Source of the DNA: Discostella pseudostelligera
Lineage: Eukaryota > Bacillariophyta > Thalassiosirophyceae > Thalassiosirales > Thalassiosiraceae
Direction: 5' to 3'
Length of the DNA stretch: 12,157 bases
Assembly (NCBI GenBank): GCA_036940085.1
Contig: JALLBK010001053.1
Location: forward strand, 1-12,157
Shown: piece after piece, positions 1 through 7,255 of the stretch
Position numbering within the stretch: the first letter of the stretch is position 1
Layout of the letters: the number at the start of each line of letters is the position of its first letter
Notes under the pieces: model-generated
Told to the model about the DNA's origin: nothing
Database searches by the model: none
The model's input: only the letters and a program-made list of their open reading frames with translations
Translations under genes and position numbers: made by a program

Positions 1-375
1 CCCACCACCATTTGAGTAGGGTGCACCTACTGCCAAGACCAAGCCATTGGCAGAGAGGCAGGAGGATGCTCCAAACTTGTCAAAATCAGAAGTGCCCACT
101 AGATTGGCATCGCCACGTTGATCCCAACTTGGTGCCGCTTGTCTCTCTCTCTTCAAAACTTCATCGACCATTTTCCTTTTGCTTGACAAATGAGTTTTGT
201 CGGGAGCAGAATGAGATGCCTCCATCACATCTGCTGCCACTTTTATCTCCGCCTCCAGAGTATTCAAGCCATTTTTCACTTCACTACCTCCCACCTCCCA
301 ACTACAGGCATGGCGGAATCCAACGAGTAGCAGTAGTAGGAGAACAAAACGTGATGATGCATGTGCATGGGCCAT
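1..375 (-). CDS. Secreted FG-GAP-like protein, N-terminal part (runs off left edge)
   Basis: The minus strand is open from an ATG at 375 to base 1, 125 codons without a stop, so this is the 5' part of a longer gene. An in-frame TAA lies six codons upstream, so this ATG is the first possible one in this exon; its context is AAA-ATG-G. Residues 10-20 (FVLLLLLLVGF) form a strong signal-peptide core, with likely cleavage near residues 23-25. A Glu/Lys-rich linker follows. Residues 84-125 have the spacing of FG-GAP/beta-propeller repeats: W-x-Q-x-G near 84, then D-x-FG, then LSANG and LAVGAP near 108-120. In such families this segment is one blade of a secreted or surface propeller. Location outside the cell or in the secretory path is inferred from the signal peptide. 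The rest of the protein, including any enzymatic or membrane domain, is not visible. Confidence 0.72.
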   Translation of the reverse strand, partial: MAHAHASSRFVLLLLLLVGFRHACSWEVGGSEVKNGLNTLEAEIKVAADVMEASHSAPDKTHLSSKRKMVDEVLKRERQAAPSWDQRGDANLVGTSDFDKFGASSCLSANGLVLAVGAPYSNGGG

Positions 376-543
376 TTTGATGCGTCGATATTATATGTAT
401 TGGTAGAAATTGTATCACATAACACATGATGTTCACTTACTTGCCTGTGATTTTTAGTGTTCGGGTGATGAACGCGAACACATTTGCTCCTGCAGCAGCG
501 GCATTATCTGTGCCATCGGTGCAGGGCACCGCAGATGCAAAGA

Positions 544-617
544 GGGCTTCGGTTCTCATGCATGATTAGGGCTTCGGTTCACATGACAATGAGGACTTCG
601 GTTCTCATGATAATATC
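544..617. repeat. Three imperfect 24-25 nt tandem repeats
   Basis: The word GNCTTCGGTTCWCATG occurs three times in a row; its CTTCGG cores start at 547, 572 and 596. Each copy is followed by a short variable AT-containing tail. On the minus strand every copy begins ATG(A/T)GAACCGAAG. No function is evident. Confidence 0.7.
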
Positions 618-796
618 GACCTTTCTTTTTGGCATGAACAAATGACGGGTGCGGAGTAAGCAGTGATGGCTCATGCTCAGCATTATCTTGGAGATAAACA
701 CATCCGACTTTGTTGGGTGGAGGTATCTATGATATGGGTGGATGGTATGGATAGTATGGGCGGGGCCCGCTGGCGGCTGTCACTGTCATGGTGAGG

Positions 797-863
797 GTGG
801 AAATGGAAATGGAAATGGAAAATGGAAAGAGATAGAGATAGAGAGAATATCTAGATAGATAGA
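797..863. repeat. Microsatellite tract (GGAAAT)n / (GATA)n
   Basis: Several tandem GGAAAT units pass into AGAGATAGAGATAGAGAG and then into repeated TAGA units. This is a compound simple repeat with strong purine bias on the plus strand, about 225 bp before the prefoldin start codon. It is likely length-polymorphic; no coding role is supported. Confidence 0.75.
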
Positions 864-884
864 GGTCTATGTACGCATCGCCTG

Positions 885-962
885 CCTCCCGCCAATTTTC
901 GGTGCCACGCGTCGTGCCATTACGTATGGCGGGAAAAAAATTTGGCGAAAAAGGGCGGGAAG
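885..962. promoter_or_regulatory. E2F-like / G-box-like motif cluster upstream of prefoldin 3
   Basis: Within about 80 bp there are CCTCCCGCCAAT (near 885), GCCACGCGT (904-912), TGGCGGGAAAA (near 927) and TTTGGCGAAAAAGGGCGGGA (941-960). The TTTGGCGSGAA type of word is the classical E2F/DP recognition class. Similar words sit in the CAP and 886-residue-protein promoter at 3823-3977. Regulatory function is inferred from position and repetition only. Confidence 0.45.
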
Positions 963-1086
963 CTACAGCCCCAGCATCCACCAAACAAAAACCAAACCAT
1001 TGCAGCGCAGCGAGCTGCGCGCAGCATCCCGCATCCATCCCCTCCTCCTCTCGTAGCACCTGCAACCTACTGGAGATCATTGAACC

Positions 1087-1845
1087 ATGTCTACTTCGGT
1101 TGCCACCGGCGGCGCCTCCACTGAACCCGAAACTAGCTCTACTAGGCAGGCGGAGGCAGATGAAGTAGAAGTTGCCAACATTAGCCTCGAATCCATCACC
1201 GAGGGCAAAAACGAACGTGGCATACCCGCAACGAAATTTCTCGACGATATTGAATTATTCGCCAACTCTTTTAACCCTCCCGCCTCATCCGAACTACTCA
1301 TTGGGGCCTACTCGGACTTGTATTCTAAATTCAAGGCGTATGAACAACAGCTGGAGCAGAAGCGTGCCACGTATCAAGAGAAATTGCCTGAGATTGAAAA
1401 ATCAATTTCACTCGTTCGGCATTTGAAGTCGAAGAAAGATGCTGATGAGACGGTAATAACACGTTATAATTTAGCTGATACGATATATTCCAAGGCTGAG
1501 GTGGATTGTTCGCAGGGAATTGTGAATTTATGGTTGGGGGCGAATGTCATGTTGGAGTATACCTATGATGAGGCATTGGAGTTGTTGATTTCGAAGCAGT
1601 TGGTGGCACAGAATGATTATAAAGAGGCACGTATTCATCAGTATAATTGTGCAAAATGCTGTTAGCTCATCGTTCATTTTTACAAGCGCTGATTGTCCAT
1701 TCATTGTCACCTCTATATCCTACAGGTGAAGGAGGATTTGACATTCACTCGCAATCAAATTATCACGTCGGAAGTCAACATTAGTCGAATTTACAATTGG
1801 GATGTTCGAAGGAAGAGGGAAGCAAAGTTTGCAGGCTCGAAGTAA
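1087..1845 (+). CDS. PFD3: Prefoldin subunit 3 (VBP1/PFD3), two exons
   Basis: This is an alpha-type subunit of the cytosolic prefoldin hexamer, which captures nascent actin and tubulin and passes them to CCT/TRiC. Exons are 1087-1626 and 1726-1845, giving 219 residues (human VBP1 is about 197). An in-frame TGA sits two codons before the ATG, fixing the start. After a variable N-terminus come GIPATKFLDDI, the first coiled-coil helix (about 75-120), the hairpin signature WLGANVMLEY (149-158) and the second helix ending in YNWDV (203-207), all typical of PFD3. Reading through the intron would stop at 1663-1665 and lose the C-terminal helix. The only junction that restores the helix without a gap against the family is GAG|GCACGT...TACAG|GTG, a GC-AG intron of 99 nt. 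Nearby GT donors at 1631, 1641, 1649 and 1661 shift the frame or create a stop. Assignment to PFD3 is firm; the exact donor is inferred. Confidence 0.93.
1627..1725 (+). other. Probable GC-AG intron in prefoldin 3
   Basis: The donor reads GAG|GCACGT, close to the GC-donor consensus AG|GCAAGT. The acceptor is CTCTATATCCTACAG, with a pyrimidine-rich run. Both junctions are phase 0 and join DYKE to VKEDLTF, which aligns without gaps to other PFD3 proteins. GT alternatives in the region do not keep the frame. Confidence 0.75.
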
Positions 1846-2051
1846 TGTTGGGAAGGGTCAGATGAAGCAATTGGGTCGATGTAAAATCTAGTCGAGGCAA
1901 GTGGATAAGGAACGAACCATTATTCGATTTGTGGGGATTAGTACGGCAAGGTGATGATTGAGATATTTGTGGGGATGAGGTTCAAAATAATGCGTAGAGG
2001 TATTTACTTTACCCTGCGCATCTACAGGATATACCAATGAATTTTCACATT
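1846..2051. other. Convergent 3' intergenic spacer, prefoldin 3 / CAP
   Basis: These 206 bp lie between two convergent stop codons. They must hold both 3' UTRs and polyadenylation sites, so overlapping transcripts are possible. No canonical AATAAA, repeat or RNA gene was recognised. Confidence 0.5.
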
Positions 2052-3659
2052 TCAATGATACAAGTCCGACACTTGACTCGTCACAGATCCATTTACTAGT
2101 TTGTGCTGGAATTGTTCAGGGATCGGTGCTTCTTTGATTTCTCCATCGTCATCGACCCAACTCACTACGATAGATTTTGAAAGAGACGAAAAGGATACAA
2201 TCATGTTGTTAGAGTCCATCTCAAATGCAATCCATTGCACAGCAAATAGCGAACAAATATCACTCTCACCATTCATCTCCGAACTCTTACTCGTCACGAA
2301 AACACTCTGAGTAACCGCCGCATTAGTCAAATGGATCACGATACCATCCGTCTTATCAATCGAAAAACTTGGACACAAATTGGTCGACTGAACTTGAACA
2401 GTCTTGCAATTAACAACCTCACATGCCGAAATGGCCGTATCAAATACCACCCCCACCTTCGTACAACTGTCCACAATGACTGATTTGAGCTTCCCAGTAA
2501 TCTGAATGGTAACATTTTGACATTTGTAGATGTACACTTGCTGCTTGGCATCGGTGACGTTCACCCTGCATACACCACCGTCGCAAGTTTCTTTCGTCTG
2601 ATTCTCGACATTCCATTTGCATCCACGTTCTTGGTATTCGCATTTGGGTGGTCCCAATGACGATGTCGTCTTCGTGCTAAACGCTGAAGATGATGCGGCG
2701 GGCTTGGAAGAAGGAGCCACAGGTTGAACAGAAGGCTCGTCATTTTTATACTCTTTCCTCCACGTTTGTTGATCCTTCGTAACTTTCTTTAGTCCAGTGG
2801 CAGCTGAGGAACCATCGCCAGTTTGTTTCTTCTTCAATTCGGCAAATATATCCCCTGCTCCGGCACCTCCAGGAGCTCTCGACGTTACCGAAGGAGAAGA
2901 AGAAGGTACTACCGGCTTCTCAATGGACGCACTACCGCCAACCTTGGCCGATGCAAAGTCCTCTAGTCCATTGGCATTATTCCATGCCAATCCCGACAAA
3001 TGATGTTCCTTCAAATACACACTCAAATCCAATACCAATGCCTTCATTGTATCACAAAATTTGATATGTCCCTCTTGCCCAGTTTTATCCTTGTATTCCT
3101 TTCGAATTTTATTGGCCCAAAAGTCCGATGCACCAATAGTATCCTTCACAAATACCGATGGACTTGGTGGTGGTACCATGACCATCCAGCTAATGCACGA
3201 TAGCATTTCCATGATTGCCTTAATATGATAATCGAATTTACGATCTAATCGCGCCGAACGGATAGAAGACATGGTATCCTGAATGGGCTTTAAATGTGGT
3301 TGAAGATATGTCGAGGTATTGTCGGGATCAAATGGTTTTTTGTAGAGTGTGCCCAATTCGATAATGTTGCGCATGGTATCCCAAATGGTATGGACGGATG
3401 AACCAATTGTATCCATGTCAGGACCAAGGGAGGCACATGCCGATGTGAAGGGAAGGAGGGAATTGGTAATGTGAATGTCGAATGCGGTTAGACGAGGATG
3501 GAGTTCGTCGTCATTGTCTTGCACTACCACAGCTGCTGTAGTTGCACCACCGACGGTGGACATGGGAGGAGGCGCTACACCTAACTGAGCCTCGAGGCAT
3601 GCAAGACGAGCTAGGACGTTGTCGAGGACGGCGCTGAGGGGCTTTAGCTGTTCTGACAT
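2052..3659 (-). CDS. CAP: Adenylyl cyclase-associated protein (CAP/Srv2)
   Basis: CAP is an actin-monomer recycling factor: its N-terminal half works with cofilin on filament ends, and its C-terminal half reloads ADP-actin. The gene is intronless, 535 residues; family members are usually about 450-550. The ATG at 3659 is the first in this frame; the frame extends upstream without another ATG. Residues 1-28 resemble the oligomerising N-terminal helix (LDNVLARLACLEAQLGV). Residues about 45-230 are the helical folded domain, with DFWANKIRKEYKD near 176 and the family hallmark GLAWN near 223. A Ser/Ala/Pro-rich linker and a WH2-like segment follow (IFAELKKKQ near 270, then GLKKVT). The C-terminal beta-helix (CARP) domain starts near 335-345 with KWNVENQ and ends near 500. 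No catalytic cyclase domain exists or is expected. The gene converges on prefoldin 3 and diverges from the 886-residue gene. Confidence 0.95.
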   Translation of the reverse strand: MSEQLKPLSAVLDNVLARLACLEAQLGVAPPPMSTVGGATTAAVVVQDNDDELHPRLTAFDIHITNSLLPFTSACASLGPDMDTIGSSVHTIWDTMRNIIELGTLYKKPFDPDNTSTYLQPHLKPIQDTMSSIRSARLDRKFDYHIKAIMEMLSCISWMVMVPPPSPSVFVKDTIGASDFWANKIRKEYKDKTGQEGHIKFCDTMKALVLDLSVYLKEHHLSGLAWNNANGLEDFASAKVGGSASIEKPVVPSSSPSVTSRAPGGAGAGDIFAELKKKQTGDGSSAATGLKKVTKDQQTWRKEYKNDEPSVQPVAPSSKPAASSSAFSTKTTSSLGPPKCEYQERGCKWNVENQTKETCDGGVCRVNVTDAKQQVYIYKCQNVTIQITGKLKSVIVDSCTKVGVVFDTAISACEVVNCKTVQVQSTNLCPSFSIDKTDGIVIHLTNAAVTQSVFVTSKSSEMNGESDICSLFAVQWIAFEMDSNNMIVSFSSLSKSIVVSWVDDDGEIKEAPIPEQFQHKLVNGSVTSQVSDLYH

Positions 3660-4049
3660 GGTGCTGTTGGGTACTGGTTGGTAGCTGTGGTAGGGACAGT
3701 GAAGCAGTGACGGCAGCGGAAAATATGGTTGGCTTGTTGTTGCTTTTGCTTTGTTTGGAGATAGATATCGGGGACACTTCGGGGGGAAACCGCGGGGTTC
3801 CCCCAAACGACACTTTGAACTGCCACGTGGAATGCCAAAATAATTTCCGCGTGGAAAGAAAGTTCAAGTCGAGTCTTTATGTCTCCCGCCAAATAATATG
3901 TGCCACGTCATCGTGCCTCCCGCCAAATATCTGCCACGTGGAAGATTCCAAGTCGAGTCTTTATTCTCCCGCCAAAAATTCTTCCTGCAGCAATCTACCT
4001 TCTATCTGCATCTGCATCAATTGCATCAAAATCAACCTCGCCCAACACA
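3660..4049. promoter_or_regulatory. Bidirectional promoter between CAP and the 886-residue protein gene
   Basis: Only 390 bp separate the two divergent ATGs, so this must carry both 5' UTRs and promoters. It contains G-boxes CCACGTGG at 3823-3830 and 3934-3941 and TGCCACGTCA at 3901-3910. CTCCCGCCAAA words lie at 3883-3893, near 3917-3926 and at 3966-3976. AAGTCGAGTCTTTAT occurs at 3866-3880 and 3950-3964. The order [CGTGGAA - AAGTCGAGTCTTTAT - CTCCCGCCAAA] occurs twice, 84 bp apart, showing a duplicated module. Open frames extend into this region from both genes but contain no ATG, which supports its non-coding nature. Confidence 0.6.
3850..3977. repeat. Duplicated promoter module, two copies 84 bp apart
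   Basis: Copy 1 (about 3850-3893) and copy 2 (about 3936-3977) both run CRCGTGGAA, a short spacer, AAGTCGAGTCTTTAT and then TCTCCCGCCAAA. The match is near perfect over the last 28 bases apart from two inserted bases in copy 1. A third CCCGCCAAAT lies between them. Confidence 0.75.
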
Positions 4050-6710
4050 ATGATAATATCTTCCTCCATCCTCATCGCAGCATCTGCATTATTTGTAAAC
4101 AATAGATCCCGACAGAATTATCGCAGTCGGCGCATAGTAGTCCCATTATCATCACCGCGGAGATCGTTCGTTGCGGGTCGGAGCCTTCGAGCATCGCCAC
4201 AAATCGATGATGCACCGTCGACAACATCAGCTCGAGAGATCGATGGCACACCTGCTAGAAGAAGATTGAAGAAGCCGCAGTCAATATCCGATACGAATGG
4301 TATCAATTCTACAAATGTTAAAGGAAATGACATAAATATCAATGCTACATCAACTAGTAGTACTACAAAAGCATCCTCATCCACAATCCAAGGATTGATC
4401 CCATTGGATTCATTCAACCTATACTGCCGCATTCACTGCACACTAACTCTCCTAAGCAAACATTTTCCGAGACTTTTATCGTCATCATCGCTATCTTACA
4501 ATACTGCACGTTTACAGTTGATGTACGATGACAACATTACAGTGACGGGGCCTAAGGGAGATGAAGAACAATTGGCTGAAGGAATCGACGAGGTTCTACT
4601 ATTAAATAGGGCATTAAGTACTGCGGCTACTGCTGCTAGACGGGCGGGAAGTTTATTAGATTTGGCAATTGGTGCAAGCAGTAGCAGTACCTCATCTCCG
4701 TCGTCTTCTCTCGATGGAGGACAAGTCGAATGCGAATTTCTAATCGATCCAAACCAACCACTCAAAGTTTTGGTGTTGTGGCGTACTCGTCTTCCATCAC
4801 TACTCTCTGGTACATCAATATCATCATCATCATCATCATCATCATCCCAGTCATACACTGAATTCATCGGCAAATCTACCATAATGCTTAGCCCGACTAC
4901 CGGCCTTGTATCCATCTTACAGATCAATGACGTGAGGATTAATGGAGTGGAGATTATTGAAACATTAGGCACGACATTGGCGGCATTACGAAGGGCGGCA
5001 CGGTCAGCGGCACAGGCAACATCCTCCTTGAGTAGAAGAAGCGGTAGTAGTAGTGGTAATCCTCTGCTAGACGGATTACTGAATGGAATACAGGATGTTG
5101 TGGATGCAGTGGGGGCATTGCCTTCCTCGTCGGGGGAGCAGGAGAGTAGTAGCAGTTCGGATCCAGTATTGTATGTTGCACCAGAACGGTTTTGGAAGGG
5201 AGCCGCTTTTCCCATCAAGGAAGGTCAAAATGCCACATTTCCTCTTGGAGAAGATGAATCAGTCGTACCTATCGATCAATACCATGCAAACGGGGTGCGA
5301 CAAATTCCTGTCGTTGGATCAAGAGAGTTTGTCGAGTATGCCATCATGCACGAGACATTGCACCGTTTTGCCAATGTGGGGCTATACAAGTTGGCTGGAA
5401 TGGCTTCCACGAAAACGGTGAAGAGCACTGCCACTACTTCCGAGGATGTTCGCTCTCTGTTCACGACCGACGCAGAACTAGTAACGCATGTCGGTGATAC
5501 ATCTACTGCAAATAATGAGAAAAGAAAGGATGTCATACTCCTTCGCGGTGCTGGGAAGGTGGCCGATCTGTACAGATCTCTTGCATTATTTCGAGATGCA
5601 TCTGGAGGTGACTGGACTACAGTCAACCTTGCAGCGGAAATAGAAAGCCAATCGTTCATTGTTTCATGGAGATCAGAGTCTCCACTGCAAATTGAAGGCA
5701 CCGATAGCTTTGTATTTGAGCCGCCCTCTGCAACATCTTTCGATCGTCGACTTCCAATGAGCAGCGATGAAGACGAAGACGAAGTAGCAAAACGAGTTAA
5801 CTCGTATTTCAATGAGAATAACGATGACACTATTCCATTGAAGATATCACGGGTCGAAAATCTTCAATTATCGGTTGCTGGAGTTGCCGTCGACTCGGCA
5901 TGGGCACAGTCTTTTGTCTCTGCAGCTACACGTGGAATCACCGCCGAGAATTCACCATTCCCTGACGTGACTATTGCGGAGTTGTTACGATCGTTAGCAA
6001 AGAAGAAGTCTCTTTCTACCCCAAAGACGTCGATAGGAAAAGACACACGTGATGATTCGTTAATGCCTCCACTTAGTGATGATGCCGCTATTTCGTTTTA
6101 TGGAATTCTTCGTGCTCTACACAACGATATACCTAACATTGCGAGCGTGAGCACGACGAGCTCAGGACCATCAATAACAACTCCTGCAGGTGAATATCTC
6201 GCAGAAACAGTGGAATTGCATGGGTTGTTAGATGAAGTCTTGGTAAGAGGATCACAAAACTACCGACGACTGTTTGGACTTGCATCCTCTTCTTTCCGTG
6301 CGGCACTACAGACAAATACCGTACGATTAGCTGCCAAACCCAGAACAGTCGTCGAGGTTACATCCAAAGGAACGATCAAAATGAATCTTATTCTGGCTCT
6401 ATGGGTAACTCCTCCACCACTACCGTTGAGTGGAGCAATGGGTCAATCACCAGGTAGTGGTAGTAGTCAAGGGTTTGGTGCTCCATTAAAAATTGAAGTA
6501 TCATCAGAATATATCATAGACAAGGAAGGGAAAATTTGTGAACACAATCTATTGGAGTCTCGTTTGAATGGAGTCCTAACACCAGGTGATATGTTGACAA
6601 GATGGATCAAAGGATTGGCAAGAGAGGAAGAGAGTGCTACAAAGCCCTCAGCAATGGACGCGTTGATGGATGGTGTATCGTGGGTTAGATCCATGCAAAC
6701 CCGCAAATAA
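4050..6710 (+). CDS. Unnamed 886-residue protein, probably plastid-targeted, three SnoaL/NTF2-like repeats
   Basis: I do not recognise this gene by name. It is intronless; the ATG at 4050 is the first in a frame that opens earlier inside the promoter motifs. The N-terminus (MIISSSILIAASALFVNN) is a signal peptide ending in an ASA-L-F motif reminiscent of the diatom ASAFAP site. It is followed by an Arg/Ser-rich, acid-poor stretch, as in bipartite plastid targeting. Three segments share one layout: a helical Leu-rich part, a strand ending in W with flanking R/P, then a strand carrying G/S, a turn and a final strand with NG or AG. Landmarks are copy A MYDDN (157), LWRTRLP (243), RINGVEI (297); copy B SLF (468), LYRSLALF (507), VSWRSES (537), VAGVAVDSAW (610); copy C YRRLFGL (738), ALWVTPP (782), SEYIIDKEGKI (818), NGVLTPGD (840). 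This resembles SnoaL/NTF2-like or DUF2358-like folds. Ser-rich linkers, including a nine-Ser run from a TCA repeat, separate them. No catalytic residues can be assigned. Confidence 0.75.
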   Translation: MIISSSILIAASALFVNNRSRQNYRSRRIVVPLSSPRRSFVAGRSLRASPQIDDAPSTTSAREIDGTPARRRLKKPQSISDTNGINSTNVKGNDININATSTSSTTKASSSTIQGLIPLDSFNLYCRIHCTLTLLSKHFPRLLSSSSLSYNTARLQLMYDDNITVTGPKGDEEQLAEGIDEVLLLNRALSTAATAARRAGSLLDLAIGASSSSTSSPSSSLDGGQVECEFLIDPNQPLKVLVLWRTRLPSLLSGTSISSSSSSSSSQSYTEFIGKSTIMLSPTTGLVSILQINDVRINGVEIIETLGTTLAALRRAARSAAQATSSLSRRSGSSSGNPLLDGLLNGIQDVVDAVGALPSSSGEQESSSSSDPVLYVAPERFWKGAAFPIKEGQNATFPLGEDESVVPIDQYHANGVRQIPVVGSREFVEYAIMHETLHRFANVGLYKLAGMASTKTVKSTATTSEDVRSLFTTDAELVTHVGDTSTANNEKRKDVILLRGAGKVADLYRSLALFRDASGGDWTTVNLAAEIESQSFIVSWRSESPLQIEGTDSFVFEPPSATSFDRRLPMSSDEDEDEVAKRVNSYFNENNDDTIPLKISRVENLQLSVAGVAVDSAWAQSFVSAATRGITAENSPFPDVTIAELLRSLAKKKSLSTPKTSIGKDTRDDSLMPPLSDDAAISFYGILRALHNDIPNIASVSTTSSGPSITTPAGEYLAETVELHGLLDEVLVRGSQNYRRLFGLASSSFRAALQTNTVRLAAKPRTVVEVTSKGTIKMNLILALWVTPPPLPLSGAMGQSPGSGSSQGFGAPLKIEVSSEYIIDKEGKICEHNLLESRLNGVLTPGDMLTRWIKGLAREEESATKPSAMDALMDGVSWVRSMQTRK
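4822..4848 (+). repeat. TCA trinucleotide run coding for poly-Ser
   Basis: An uninterrupted run of ATC/TCA triplets encodes nine or so consecutive serines in a linker of the 886-residue protein, between the tryptophan strand and the next strand of copy A. It is probably a length-variable disordered loop. Confidence 0.7.
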
Positions 6711-7255
6711 AGTAGTAATCAAATCGATCAATCAAATGCAGGAAAGTAGCCAACGAATGTGCAATAGCATTTTTAGATCTAGGAGTACTATCCATTTATC
6801 ATTCGGTGTAATCCACTTTGATATTGGTTCAGAGTTGTTCCAGTGTTTCCAGTATCGAGCTGTCGAGCATCGAGCCACGTGTAATTTGCCACGTGTCAGT
6901 AGAAGTCGAGTCAAACTTCCTGCCACGTGTAAGTCTTCGGAGTCGAGTCCAGTGAGACAGAAGAGGTGGCGGGAAGATCTCTGACCAACGGAAACTGGAG
7001 AAGGACTAGGGAACACTGTGAGGTTACAAATATTAGCTGTGCTTCTGCTGTTAACCTTGTTCAATAGGAGTAGGAGTACCTCGCATTGAGACCGAATAGT
7101 GCTCATAAAATTGACCCCCAAAATTAGTTCCCCAAGTTTTCAGTTCTCACCTTCATTCATTCTGCTTGTTCTCGTGCCGAACGCTCGCGGACCGGCAAAA
7201 GATACAATACACTCCAATTAGATCCATTGAATTGATAGCCGCCCCCCATTTACCA
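6711..7255. promoter_or_regulatory. Intergenic region and REEP promoter with G-box cluster
   Basis: This 545-bp stretch holds the 3' UTR of the 886-residue gene and the promoter of the REEP gene. Three CACGTG cores lie at 6876-6881, 6890-6895 and 6924-6929. AAGTCGAGTC lies at 6903-6912 and GAGTCGAGTC near 6940-6949. GTGGCGGGAAG follows near 6966-6976. These are the same word classes as in the CAP/886-residue divergent promoter. Short open frames on both strands here match no family and are dismissed. No RNA gene was recognised. Confidence 0.5.

Larger units (their letters stand above)
376..1086. promoter_or_regulatory. Divergent intergenic/promoter region between FG-GAP-like gene and prefoldin 3
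   Basis: This 711-bp stretch separates two divergent starts and should hold both promoters. It contains three imperfect 24-25 nt repeats (544-617), a GGAAAT/GATA microsatellite (797-863) and, close to the prefoldin start, a GC-rich motif cluster (885-962). That cluster has CCTCCCGCCAAT, GCCACGCGT, TGGCGGGAAAA and TTTGGCGAAAAAGGGCGGGA. Overlapping open frames on both strands at 727-1168 look like shadows: they match no family and cross the repeats. No TATA box stands out. Confidence 0.5.

Noticed and set aside
12..380. Plus-strand 122-codon open frame at the left edge
   Set aside because: It lies opposite a minus-strand frame with a signal peptide and an FG-GAP-like blade. The plus-strand product is Pro/His/Ser-rich without any domain.
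727..1168. Overlapping open frames on both strands upstream of prefoldin
   Set aside because: They are translations of the microsatellite and GC-rich promoter words, with no family likeness; the plus frames overlap the real prefoldin start.
3660..3806. 49-codon upstream extension of the CAP frame
   Set aside because: It contains no ATG, and CAP proteins begin with the short oligomerising helix that follows the ATG at 3659.
3900..4049. N-terminal extension of the 886-residue frame by 50 codons
   Set aside because: The frame is open but has no ATG before 4050, and the DNA consists of promoter motifs. Translation would put residues in front of a good signal peptide.
4496..5218. 240-codon minus-strand open frame inside the 886-residue gene
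   Set aside because: Its poly-Asp and Leu/Ser runs are the reverse of Ser-rich plus-strand codons; it is a shadow of the true frame. The same holds for the frame at 5276-5830.
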